Below are positions 45,958-54,074 of a stretch of DNA of 64,000 bases, piece by piece (the stretch's first letter is position 1; each line of letters begins with the position of its first letter). Position numbers and translations under genes: made by a program. Below the pieces are notes generated by a model that was not told the origin of the DNA, ran no database searches, and was given only the letters and a program-made list of their open reading frames with translations. This DNA is from Flavobacterium erciyesense (GTDB taxonomy: Bacteria; Bacteroidota; Bacteroidia; Flavobacteriales; Flavobacteriaceae): positions 496,001-560,000 of the forward strand of contig NZ_JAGPXB010000001.1 of the NCBI RefSeq assembly GCF_018069925.1, given 5' to 3'.

Positions 45958-46874
45958 TAGATTTCTTTTAGTAGTTGCATCACATCTTCCACATTAAACA
46001 ATTGAGTTCCTTCGTTCATAGTTGCTGCAGAACCACAAGCAACTCCCCACTGAATAACTTCTTTTAAAGTTTTGTTTTGAGACAATGCCCACACCATGCC
46101 ACCTACCATACTGTCACCAGCTCCTACGGTGCTTTTCTTTTCTACTTTTGGTGCTTTGACAAAATGAGTTTCGTCTTTAGTGACTAAAATTGCTCCATCA
46201 GCTCCTAGTGACACCACAACAATTTCGGCACTTTTATTTTCTATTAATTGTTTGGCTGCTTTCTCAACCTCTGGCAATTCTAATCGTTCGATACCAATTA
46301 ATTTTGCTAATTCGCCAATGTTGGGTTTAATTAGATAAACTCCTGTTTCTAAGACTTTTTTCAGCGGTTCACCAGATGTATCAACAACAACCTTGATTTT
46401 AGAAGCTTTAGCTATTTGAGCTATTTGTTTGTAAAAATCAGAATGCAATCCTTCGTTTAAGCTTCCGCTGATGACAAGATAATCTGTTTTTAAATCTTTT
46501 ACTTTTTGCAAAATTTCATCTTGTTCAGCTGGAGACAACTCGTTTCCTGGAAAACCAAAACGGTATTGCGATTGTGTTTCGGAATCAAAAGCAATAAAAT
46601 TTTCTCGTGTCCAGTTTTTCGTTCTTATCAATTCAGGTTGCAAACCTTCTTTTGTAATTAATTCTTCGAGCAACTCGCCAGAAGAACCACCAGAAGTAAA
46701 AATACATTTGGACGTACCTCCTAATTTTGCAATGGCTTTAGATACATTTATACCGCCGCCACCAGCGTCATAGCGCGGTTTTCCGCATCTAATTTTTTGC
46801 TCAGCGATAAGTCCTGCAAAATGAGTTGATTTATCTAAGGAAGGATTTATGGTTAGCGTAGTTATTGTTTTCAT
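45957..46874 (-). CDS. 1-phosphofructokinase-type hexose kinase (PfkB family)
   Basis: A 305-residue ribokinase-fold enzyme. MKTITTLTINPSLDKSTHF at the start, DAGGGGINVSKAIAKLGG, SGSLNEGLHSDFY and the catalytic GAGDS in STVGAGDSMVGG place it with LacC/FruK/PfkB-type phosphosugar kinases. It probably phosphorylates fructose-6-phosphate or a related sugar phosphate; the exact substrate is open. Its first codons and upstream region have been tandemly duplicated four more times just upstream (46872-47350). Confidence 0.88.
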   Translation of the reverse strand: MKTITTLTINPSLDKSTHFAGLIAEQKIRCGKPRYDAGGGGINVSKAIAKLGGTSKCIFTSGGSSGELLEELITKEGLQPELIRTKNWTRENFIAFDSETQSQYRFGFPGNELSPAEQDEILQKVKDLKTDYLVISGSLNEGLHSDFYKQIAQIAKASKIKVVVDTSGEPLKKVLETGVYLIKPNIGELAKLIGIERLELPEVEKAAKQLIENKSAEIVVVSLGADGAILVTKDETHFVKAPKVEKKSTVGAGDSMVGGMVWALSQNKTLKEVIQWGVACGSAATMNEGTQLFNVEDVMQLLKEI

Positions 46875-47350
46875 GAAAGATATTTTACAATCATAAAGAT
46901 GCGAAAAAATCTGTGCTAATCTGTGTAATCTGTGGCAAATTATCTAAACATGGATTTATAATAAGAGTTGCAATTGTTTTCATGAAAGATGTTTTACAAT
47001 CAAAAAGAAGCTAAAAAATCTGTGTTAATCTGTGTAATCTGTGGCAAATTATTTAAAGCTGGATTTATAGTAAGAGTTGAAATTGTTTTCATGAAAGATA
47101 TTTTACAATCATAGCGACGCGAAAAAATCTGTAGTAATCTGTGGCAAATTATCTAAAGATGGATGTATAGTACTAGTTACGATTGTTTCAATGAAAGATA
47201 TTCTACAATCATAACGACGCGAAAAAATCTGTGCTAATTTGTGTAATCTGTGGCAAATTATCTAAATATGGATTTATGGTAAGAGTTGCGATTGTTTTTA
47301 TGAAAGATGTTTTACAATCCTTAAGATGCGAAAAAATCTGTGCTAATCTG
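46855..47350 (-). repeat. Five-fold tandem duplication of the kinase gene's 5' end and upstream region
   Basis: Units of about 109 bp (one of 99) repeat from the real start codon at 46874; equivalent start positions fall at 46983, 47092, 47191 and 47301. Each unit has a decaying copy of ATGAAAACAATnnCAACTCT (two keep ATG, one is TTG and one ATA) and a block with CACAGATTACACAGATTA repeats ending CACAGATTTTTT. Only the innermost copy leads into an open gene. The rest of the gap to thiL holds the thiL promoter box. Confidence 0.9.
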
Positions 47351-47375
47351 TGTAATCTGTGGTAAAAAAACTTTG

Positions 47376-47383
47376 TACCTTTG
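47376..47383 (+). promoter_or_regulatory. Promoter -7 box of thiL
   Basis: TACCTTTG ends four bases before the ATG at 47388, so the transcript is predicted to be leaderless or nearly so. No clear -33 TTG; the upstream DNA is the kinase-leader repeat. Confidence 0.5.
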
Positions 47384-47387
47384 CCAA

Positions 47388-48434
47388 ATGATAGAAGATA
47401 AAAATCCACAACGCACCAGCATAGCTCAATTAGGAGAATTTGGCCTAATTGATCATTTGACTAAAAATTTTGAAATCAACCAATCATCTACCTTAAAAGG
47501 GATTGGAGATGATGCAGCCGTTTTAGACTTCAAGGACAAAAAAGTTGTTGTTTCCACCGATTTATTGATTGAAGGCGTACATTTTGATTTGGCTTACATG
47601 CCCTTAAAACATTTAGGATATAAAGCTGTTGTAGTCAATGTTTCGGACATTTGCGCTATGAATGCAAAGGCAACACAAATCACTGTTTCGGTTGCCGTTT
47701 CCAATAGATTCCCGCTAGAAGCTTTAGAAGAATTGTTTGCTGGTATTACACATGCCGCAGCAGAATACAAAGTTGATGTGATTGGCGGAGATACCACATC
47801 CTCTCAAAAAGGATTAATAATTAGCATTACTGCCATCGGAGAAGCAAACGAAGATGAAATTGTATATCGTAATGGTGCTAAAGAAACCGATTTACTAGTT
47901 GTTACAGGAGATATTGGCGCTGCCTACATGGGATTACAAGTTTTGGAACGTGAGAAACAAGTTTTTCAAGTGAACCCAAATTCACAACCTGATTTAGACG
48001 CTTATACTTATCTTATTGAACGTCAATTAAAGCCTGAAGCACGCAAAGATGTTCGTACATTACTGCATGCACTTGAAGTAAAACCTACGGCTATGATTGA
48101 TATTTCAGACGGACTTTCCTCTGAGATTATGCACATTTGTAAACAGTCAAAAGTAGGTTGTAATTTATACGAAGACAAATTACCTATTGATCCGCAGTTT
48201 ATCAATGTTTGTGAAGAGTTTAATATTGACAGCACCACTGTTGCCATTAACGGCGGCGAAGATTACGAATTACTATTTACAATCTCGATTCAAGATTTTG
48301 AGAAAATAAAAGCCAATCCTAACTTTACAATTATCGGTCACATGACCCAAGAAAGTGAAGGGATTCATTTAATTACTCGAGCAAACACAAAGATCCCACT
48401 AAAAGCGCGTGGTTGGGATGCTATTAGCGAATAG
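47388..48434 (+). CDS. thiL: Thiamine-monophosphate kinase
   Basis: 348 residues from MIEDKNPQRTSIAQLGEFGL; an upstream in-frame ATG lies in the repeat region and before the promoter box. It phosphorylates thiamine monophosphate to thiamine diphosphate, the last step of cofactor synthesis. Family motifs: KGIGDDAAVLD, STDLLIEGVHFDL, VIGGDTTSSQKGLIIS, MIDISDGLSSEI and INGGEDYELLFT. It is convergent with the response-regulator gene, with a terminator between them. Confidence 0.95.
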   Translation: MIEDKNPQRTSIAQLGEFGLIDHLTKNFEINQSSTLKGIGDDAAVLDFKDKKVVVSTDLLIEGVHFDLAYMPLKHLGYKAVVVNVSDICAMNAKATQITVSVAVSNRFPLEALEELFAGITHAAAEYKVDVIGGDTTSSQKGLIISITAIGEANEDEIVYRNGAKETDLLVVTGDIGAAYMGLQVLEREKQVFQVNPNSQPDLDAYTYLIERQLKPEARKDVRTLLHALEVKPTAMIDISDGLSSEIMHICKQSKVGCNLYEDKLPIDPQFINVCEEFNIDSTTVAINGGEDYELLFTISIQDFEKIKANPNFTIIGHMTQESEGIHLITRANTKIPLKARGWDAISE

Positions 48435-48442
48435 ACAAAACT

Positions 48443-48472
48443 AAAAAACGACACCAAAAGTGTCGTTTTTTT
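48443..48472. terminator. Bidirectional terminator between thiL and the response-regulator gene
   Basis: AAAAAACGACA pairs with TGTCGTTTTTT around a short loop, followed by more T. Confidence 0.9.
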
Positions 48473-48476
48473 TATT

Positions 48477-49178
48477 TTAAAATAATAATCCTTTGTTTTT
48501 AGCTTCCACTACTAAGGCGCTGTAGTCGTTGTATTCAACACTTAAAAGTTCTTTTAAGTTTACAATACGCCGTTCAATAGCCCCTACCGATATCGGAATA
48601 TATTGCACCATGTTGGTAATAGGTGTTCCCTTGGAGAGATGAAATAAAATTTGTTCGTCAAATTGATCAATTTCAATAGCATCAACCTCTGCTAAGTTAA
48701 GCATTTTAACAACTGATTCACTGTAGTAATTATCGTTGTTTATAATTTTATCAAAAGCAAAAATTAATTCATCAAATGTCAAATCATTTTTGATAACTAG
48801 TCCAGCAGGATTGATTGTATTAATAATCGTTTTTATTTTTAATAATTCCGTGTACATGGTCAACAAAATTATTTTACAATCTGGCATCGTATCCAAGATT
48901 AGTTTGGCCACATCCTCGCCTGAGTAGATTTGTTTTTCCTCATATGCAGGCATACTAATATCTAAAAAAGCTATATCAAAAACAGGACTGTCTGGGTTTG
49001 TTATAATATCATATGCGGATTCGCAATCCTTAGCTTGAGTAATTAAAAAATCGTATTCGTTTGGATTGTATCGTGTTATGGCATTTTTATAACCCTCAAT
49101 TATAAAACGATGATCATCAACTATTAATATATTTTGTATTTTCTTTTGTTTTTCAACCGATTCAATCTCGCTTCCCAT
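48477..49178 (-). CDS. NarL/LuxR-type response regulator
   Basis: 233 residues. The receiver domain has VDDHRF, phospho-Asp in IAFLDISMP, and the LTMYTE and VIKND switch motifs. The C-terminal part FDEQILFHLSKGTPITNMVQ then IPISVGAIERRIVNLKELL is a divergent LuxR-like helix-turn-helix. It starts 17 bp after the TPR histidine kinase and is almost certainly its partner. Confidence 0.88.
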   Translation of the reverse strand: MGSEIESVEKQKKIQNILIVDDHRFIIEGYKNAITRYNPNEYDFLITQAKDCESAYDIITNPDSPVFDIAFLDISMPAYEEKQIYSGEDVAKLILDTMPDCKIILLTMYTELLKIKTIINTINPAGLVIKNDLTFDELIFAFDKIINNDNYYSESVVKMLNLAEVDAIEIDQFDEQILFHLSKGTPITNMVQYIPISVGAIERRIVNLKELLSVEYNDYSALVVEAKNKGLLF

Positions 49179-49195
49179 TCTTGTTTTTATTGTAT

Positions 49196-51220
49196 TTAAG
49201 CAATTGGCAAAGTAACCGTAACAGTAGTCCCTTGCAATTTTGCTGATTTAATATCGACAACACCTTCACACTCGTTAGTTCGGAATAAGATATTTTGCAA
49301 ACCTATTCCTTTCTTAGCTGTTTTCACATTGAAACCCTTGCCGTCATCTGATATTTTCAATACCAAATGATCTTCTTCTTTCTTAAGATCGACATTAATC
49401 TTTAAAGCATCGGCGTATTTATTCGTATTTTGCAAAATTTCTTGTATAATGCGGTACAAATTAATTTTTAAAGCGTTACTAACCAACTCCCAACGAATAG
49501 TAGCATCAATATTTACTATAAATTTTGACTTATAGGTTTTCTTCTGTTCTTCAAATAAATTATTAACGATTGCAACGAAGTTATTAATTAATTCTGATTT
49601 TTCCCTATTCAAATCATGTGAAATTTCACGAATGTCCTGCTCAATATTCTTCAACTCAGCTAAATAATTGATTCTTTGCAACATAGCTGATTCGTCTTGC
49701 TGCTTATTCAAACCATCCAGATTCATACGTACCCCAAACATTCTGCCCAATACCCCATCATGTAATTCGCGCGCAACTCTTTTTTTCTCTTCAACTCTGC
49801 TTACTTCAATGGCATTTTGCTGCGAAATCATTAAATTATAAATCTCCTCATTTGCTACTTGTTGCTGTTGTTTAAACAGGAGTTCTCTATTTTTTGCTTT
49901 TTGTGATTTAATTTTAAAAATTAACAATCCTAAAATACCGAGTCCTGAAAAAAAATATACTAAATTTCTATTTTGCTGCGCTAGTTCATTGTTTTCACTT
50001 TTAATCTCGTCTGTTTCGTATTCGATACGGGTAAATTTATTACCCATTTTGCGTTCTGATTTTTGAAGTTGTTCGCTTACCTTAATATATTCATTGGCAT
50101 ATTGAATTGCATTTTTAGGATCAATTAGAGACAAATGTTTCAAAGAATTTAGAATATTTCGATAATTATTAGTTTTTTGCGACAATACCAATGCTTGTTT
50201 GGCGTACAAACTAGCCAAAGTTGTATCTTTTTTTGAAATAAAATACTCTGACAAATTAATTTTACTAGCTATTACTCCACTAGTTAGTTTCAAGCTATCT
50301 CTAATTTTTAAGGATTGAAAAAACAAATTAGGTAGCTGTGCTTTTTCTTTAAGTTTGAATTTTGAATAAGCCAAATTGTTTAATAACATTGCGTAAATAT
50401 ATGGCTTGTCAGTTGAAATATTTTTTTGGTTTAAACCTTTTAGGAAATAATCTTTAGCCTGTTTGTATTTTTCTCTCTTCAAATATAAATAGCCAATGTT
50501 GTTGTACGAAGTAGCTTTTGGTTGATAAAATGATGACATCAACTCACTATCTATACTTGCAAGTGCTTTATTATGATAGACCATTGCATTATCATAGTCT
50601 TCTAATTCATTATAAATTAACCCTAATAAATTGTATGCGTCGTACATCACATCACTATGATACCTATTTTGTTTAATCTTTAATGCTTTAGATGTCGATT
50701 TCTCCGAACCTAGGAAATCACTTTGATAAAATTGGATATTAGCTTTTTTTATAATTGTTACTGCTAAATTATAATTATCATTTAATTGCAAATACATTTT
50801 TTGTGCTTTGTTGTAAAAGAAAAAAGAACTATCTGGTTTCCCTTGAGAATCAAAGTAATCTCCTAAATAATTATTTGCTTTTGCCATGCTAATAGCATCA
50901 TTCTTTAATTCGGATTTTTCCAGAATTAATTCAACAGTGCTTTTATATGCTCTCCAATTTTCAACATTATAATAACGATTAGCAATTTTGAAAAGATTTA
51001 CGCGATATATGGAATCATTTTCTTGGGTAGATACAATCTTGAAAGCTTTCTTGATATATCTCTGTCGTTGTTCATATGCTAAATCAAAATCGTTTGCAAG
51101 AGACAGATAAGAATTGAGACTATCACTGGAATTTGTAGTATAATGAAATTCTTGATTTTTTTGATCACATGAGCTTAATAGCATTATCAAAAAAATAGTT
51201 TTGTATAGTGTCTGTTTCAA
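49196..51220 (-). CDS. TPR-containing sensor histidine kinase (HisKA_3 type)
   Basis: 674 residues. The N-terminus is a lipoprotein-like signal (LIMLLSSC). About 330 residues of tetratricopeptide repeats follow (for example YDAYNLLGLIYNELEDYDNA, TSYNNIGYLYLKREKYKQAK), expected in the periplasm. A membrane span at ~420 (LVYFFSGLGILGLLIFKI) and a coiled coil precede the HisKA_3 phospho-acceptor RVARELHDGVLGRMFG and a HATPase domain (ISDDGKGF, KGIGLQNI). Such kinases are typical of Bacteroidota; the ligand is unknown. It is upstream of its likely partner regulator. Confidence 0.92.
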   Translation of the reverse strand: MKQTLYKTIFLIMLLSSCDQKNQEFHYTTNSSDSLNSYLSLANDFDLAYEQRQRYIKKAFKIVSTQENDSIYRVNLFKIANRYYNVENWRAYKSTVELILEKSELKNDAISMAKANNYLGDYFDSQGKPDSSFFFYNKAQKMYLQLNDNYNLAVTIIKKANIQFYQSDFLGSEKSTSKALKIKQNRYHSDVMYDAYNLLGLIYNELEDYDNAMVYHNKALASIDSELMSSFYQPKATSYNNIGYLYLKREKYKQAKDYFLKGLNQKNISTDKPYIYAMLLNNLAYSKFKLKEKAQLPNLFFQSLKIRDSLKLTSGVIASKINLSEYFISKKDTTLASLYAKQALVLSQKTNNYRNILNSLKHLSLIDPKNAIQYANEYIKVSEQLQKSERKMGNKFTRIEYETDEIKSENNELAQQNRNLVYFFSGLGILGLLIFKIKSQKAKNRELLFKQQQQVANEEIYNLMISQQNAIEVSRVEEKKRVARELHDGVLGRMFGVRMNLDGLNKQQDESAMLQRINYLAELKNIEQDIREISHDLNREKSELINNFVAIVNNLFEEQKKTYKSKFIVNIDATIRWELVSNALKINLYRIIQEILQNTNKYADALKINVDLKKEEDHLVLKISDDGKGFNVKTAKKGIGLQNILFRTNECEGVVDIKSAKLQGTTVTVTLPIA

Positions 51221-51268
51221 ATGGAAAAATATTTATTATCAAAAATAAAAAAATAAACTTCTCAACAA

Positions 51269-51303
51269 AGAAAAAGCCGTCAAATACTTGACGGCTTTTT
51301 CTT
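51269..51303 (-). terminator. Intrinsic terminator of the small exported peptide gene
   Basis: AAAAAGCCGTCAA pairs with TTGACGGCTTTTT around a four-base loop, about 25 bp after the stop. Confidence 0.9.
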
Positions 51304-51327
51304 TATCTTTACAGAAACTATTAATTA

Positions 51328-51510
51328 TTAGTCCATTTTCTTATTTCCACCAGTTCCACCATTTCCTGAAATATCTAATGTCATGTTGTCAACTTTAAGA
51401 ATCTCAACTTTGTTGTCATCTGATGTATTAGCAACCTCTGCGTTAGAAGTAAAAGAGGTTAAAACCATTACTAAAGAAAATAATCCTGATACTAAAAGTG
51501 CTTTTTTCAT
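51328..51510 (-). CDS. Small exported peptide (60 residues)
   Basis: The signal peptide MKKALLVSGLFSLVMVLTSF leads to a cleavage site near SNA (residue ~24). The mature ~36 residues are EVANTSDDNKVEILKVDNMT then LDISGNGGTGGNKKMD, with a Gly/Lys-rich end and no cysteines. It has its own terminator and lies between a LytTR regulator and the TPR sensor kinase on the same strand. No family is recognised. A signalling role is a guess from position only. Confidence 0.6.
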   Translation of the reverse strand: MKKALLVSGLFSLVMVLTSFTSNAEVANTSDDNKVEILKVDNMTLDISGNGGTGGNKKMD

Positions 51511-51687
51511 AACCTTGGGGTTTTTATGTTTTTTGTTAGTTTTTTTTTGTTTTCGAACCGTTTGTTTGATGATTCTTTTGTAAAACTAAGCAGACAACTT
51601 TACTTTTTGCCCGTAAAAACACCCTATATAGTAGATTGCCACCAAATGAAAGTGAATGATGCTCAAATTACGGTAAATGGATGTTTT

Positions 51688-52497
51688 TTATATTTCTAAA
51701 TAATTTCCATCTGAGAAATCATTGATAATTGTATCAATGTTGGACTTATAAGATTTTGAAAAAGGAAGTTTAACCGCACTATTTTTAATGTAACAAAGCG
51801 CATTACCCATATGGATTCGTGCAATATAATTTCGGTTAATGATATAGCTATTATGAATTCTAATAAATGGACTGTTGAGGGCAGCTTCAAAATGTTTTAA
51901 GGTTTTGAAAGCCGTAATCATTTCGCCCGTGTGAAGGTGTATATCCGTTGAGTTGTTATCTGCTTTTAGGTAACAAATATCATTGGTATCTATGTACCTG
52001 TAATCACCGTATGATTTGACACATAAAATTAATGGCTGATCAGCTGGGGTTTGCACCTCATTATTTATTGTGACTATATCTTGCCTCGGTAGCGCTTTTT
52101 CAACAGAAGTAGGCGTTTCCAAAATTGACTTATTCAATTTCAAAATCAATTTCACCAAATCAATATGCTGAACTGGCTTAATAAGGTAATCAGCTACCTC
52201 GAACTTAATAGCATCAAAAGCAAAGTTTTTGGTTCTGGTAGTAATTATAATTTTTGGAATAACTTTTAGATACCGATGCAGCTCGTTTATTAGTTGTAAT
52301 GATAAATTACTTTTTTTATTTGCTGGATCAATTTCTAAAAAAACAAGATCAGGTTGGAGTTCTAAAACACAATTTAATCCTTCATCATAATTATTTGCAA
52401 CAGCTATAAAATTTAATTCTGGAAAACGAGAAAGCGCAGCTTTTGTTTCCAAAACACATTCGTGATGATCATCAATAATAATGTACGAATAACTCAT
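51688..52497 (-). CDS. LytTR-family response regulator with Glu at the phospho-acceptor position
   Basis: 269 residues from MSYSYIIIDDHHE (ATG ending at 52497; a start 11 codons earlier is open but less likely). The receiver domain keeps the acidic pair Asp9-Asp10 and the lysine in DYLIKP, but the site expected to be Asp reads PDLVFLEIDP, with Glu55. The C-terminal ~100 residues are a LytTR DNA-binding domain (YRYIDTNDICYLKADNNST, FIRIHNSYIINRNYIARI). The protein may work without phosphorylation. No partner kinase lies directly beside it. Confidence 0.88.
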   Translation of the reverse strand: MSYSYIIIDDHHECVLETKAALSRFPELNFIAVANNYDEGLNCVLELQPDLVFLEIDPANKKSNLSLQLINELHRYLKVIPKIIITTRTKNFAFDAIKFEVADYLIKPVQHIDLVKLILKLNKSILETPTSVEKALPRQDIVTINNEVQTPADQPLILCVKSYGDYRYIDTNDICYLKADNNSTDIHLHTGEMITAFKTLKHFEAALNSPFIRIHNSYIINRNYIARIHMGNALCYIKNSAVKLPFSKSYKSNIDTIINDFSDGNYLEI

Positions 52498-52796
52498 TAA
52501 CGATTTTCCTAAAACAAATAGGACCTGCAAATTAATTTATAAAGCCATTTCGACTTTCGAAAATTTGATAAATAGGGTAATTTTGGGAAACTTATTAAAC
52601 AAGAATCACTTATTTAACAGTCTAAAAATAAGCAAATAACAATTTTATTAAAGATCTTGTTAATATGTTCTTAACAAATGTTGACACATAAAGATGAACT
52701 ACAAATAAATCCGATAAAATACATATTTTATTCGCTTTTGAACCTGTAAATTCCTATCTAATTACTGTAAACATTAGCTATTTTTGCTAAAACCAT

Positions 52797-52828
52797 AAAA
52801 AAAGCCTTCCGTTATGGAAAGCTTTTCT
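52797..52828 (-). terminator. Intrinsic terminator of the island's last gene
   Basis: AAAGCTTTCC pairs imperfectly with GGAAGGCTTT on the minus strand, followed by T7. The rest of the 52531-52891 gap holds the glyS-tail copy and otherwise nothing recognisable. Confidence 0.75.
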
Positions 52829-52850
52829 TAATCTTTTTATTCAGTAAATT

Positions 52851-52893
52851 AATCTACATTTTTATCAACCAAGTTTTCATTGAAACTTCGTTT
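52851..52893 (-). repeat. Displaced copy of the glyS 3' end (direct repeat of 55965-56007)
   Basis: 42 of 43 bases are identical to the last codons and stop of glyS, in the same orientation. The copy begins exactly at the stop codon of the 190-residue protein gene. Together the two copies bracket a 3.07-kb segment of accessory genes. Confidence 0.9.
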
Positions 52894-53464
52894 ACTGTTT
52901 GTATAACCACATCATTTCTTCAGGAAAAGGCATTAAAGCGCGACCATTTGGGCACTCAGTGGTGTCTAACAAAATTTGTTGAGGACTAAGAAACAATCCC
53001 ATTTTATTTGGATTATTATCGTAACCTGCGGCTATATATATCTCTCCACTTTGACCACATTCCCAATCTGGTCCTTGATAGGTAAATACATAGGTTCTGT
53101 TTTGCAAATAATCCCCACTTATGTTCACATCATCATTGTTAAGTACGGACAGAGTTTCTTCTAATAGCGGCCCTGCACTATTTGTAATTTTATACCTCAT
53201 GACCAAAACATCTGCTAATGCCCCAAAAAAGGGCTTGGTAACGCGCTCTATTCGAATTTCATATTTTTTGCTGCCGTATTCTCCTTTCCATGTGCCAGTA
53301 AAACGCAGTAATACATTATTGACATCTTTAATTGAGAATTTACCGTTTGGTAATGTGCCATTTGTTTGAAGACCATAAAAATTCTCAACAGGAACAATTT
53401 GTTGCGAAAAACTTACACTTGTATAGGCTATAATTAGAAATAAAATTAGGACTAAATTTTTCAT
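52892..53464 (-). CDS. Secreted protein, possibly DUF6705-like
   Basis: 190 residues with a signal peptide (MKNLVLILFLIIAYTSVSFS). The mature part has LLRFTGTWKGEYGSKKYEIR, a beta-barrel-like motif seen in flavobacterial DUF6705 proteins, then two cysteines (WECGQSG, TTECPNG) and a C-terminal PEEMMWLYKQ. Function unknown. Arrays of such proteins are usual in this group. It is the last gene of the island and ends directly at the displaced glyS tail. Confidence 0.6.
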   Translation of the reverse strand: MKNLVLILFLIIAYTSVSFSQQIVPVENFYGLQTNGTLPNGKFSIKDVNNVLLRFTGTWKGEYGSKKYEIRIERVTKPFFGALADVLVMRYKITNSAGPLLEETLSVLNNDDVNISGDYLQNRTYVFTYQGPDWECGQSGEIYIAAGYDNNPNKMGLFLSPQQILLDTTECPNGRALMPFPEEMMWLYKQ

Positions 53465-53487
53465 TGTAATTTATTCGGTAAATTAAT

Positions 53488-53625
53488 CTATATTATATTA
53501 ATAAATTGTTGCTCATTTGTTTTAAGTTTTTGAACATCAGCGGTGGTTTGTACCATTTGTTGCGCTTTACAGCCATAATTAATTAAAAGAACAAACGAGG
53601 CTAGAATATGTAATGTGTTTTTCAT
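53488..53625 (-). pseudogene. Truncated paralogue of the neighbouring lipoprotein (45 residues)
   Basis: The ATG at 53623-53625 opens a frame ending at TAG 53488-53490. It shares CKAQQMVQTT and LKTNEQQFIN with the N-terminal 50 residues of the intact protein at 53629-54066 (lipobox YGC at Cys19), then stops after NII. The remaining ~95 codons are missing, so it is a duplicated 5' fragment. A direct repeat around aaattaatcta (near 53481-53490 and 52846-52855) marks the breakpoint. Confidence 0.75.
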
Positions 53626-53628
53626 GAT

Positions 53629-54066
53629 TTAATCTTTAATTGCACTGATTACTTTAATCCTAATTACGATAAGATTGCCATATTTTTCTGCATCTTCTTT
53701 TGTCCAAGACAGCCCAATTTCTTTAGGTCTTTTTTCCCATTTCCAATCTATTGGATCTTTGACATAAACGTATAGAGATACTTGATCTTCCCAACTTCCT
53801 TCTTTCTTTTTCTTTTTCTGTTGGTCATGAGTTATAAATTTAAATCTGAAAAAGAATGGATTATCATTACTTGCATATCCTGTTTTTATTTCGGGTTTTA
53901 TTTCTTTGAGAAGATTTTTCAGAGGTTTATTAATAAATTGCTGTTCATTTGTTTTTAATTGATAAACATCATTTGTTGTTTGAACCATTTGTTGCGCTTT
54001 GCAGCTATTGTTTATTAAAATAAATAAAAGAGCGAAAGTTCTAAGTATATTTTTCATTTTTTTCAA
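53629..54066 (-). CDS. Small lipoprotein of unknown function
   Basis: 145 residues, lipobox NNSC (Cys22) followed by KAQQMVQTTNDVYQLKTNEQ. The mature domain contains FFFRFKFITHD, a Lys-rich stretch QQKKKKKEGSWEDQ and a hydrophobic end GNLIVIRIKVISAIKD. No known family. It follows the JAMM-type lipoprotein gene by eight bases, so the two are probably co-expressed. The pairing of a putative exported peptidase with a small lipoprotein might be an enzyme-inhibitor or toxin-immunity pair, but nothing in the sequence proves it. Confidence 0.65.
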   Translation of the reverse strand: MKKMKNILRTFALLFILINNSCKAQQMVQTTNDVYQLKTNEQQFINKPLKNLLKEIKPEIKTGYASNDNPFFFRFKFITHDQQKKKKKEGSWEDQVSLYVYVKDPIDWKWEKRPKEIGLSWTKEDAEKYGNLIVIRIKVISAIKD

Positions 54067-54074
54067 TTTTAGTA

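Noticed and set aside
46855..47350. Regular repeats resembling a CRISPR array
   Set aside because: The repeated unit is continuous over ~109 bp with no unique spacers, and it is clearly derived from the 5' end of the adjacent kinase gene; no cas genes are present.
47209..47409. Minus-strand open frame beginning at the thiL start region
   Set aside because: It only contains a decayed copy of the kinase start (IKTIATLTINP) inside the tandem repeat and ends at once; not a gene.
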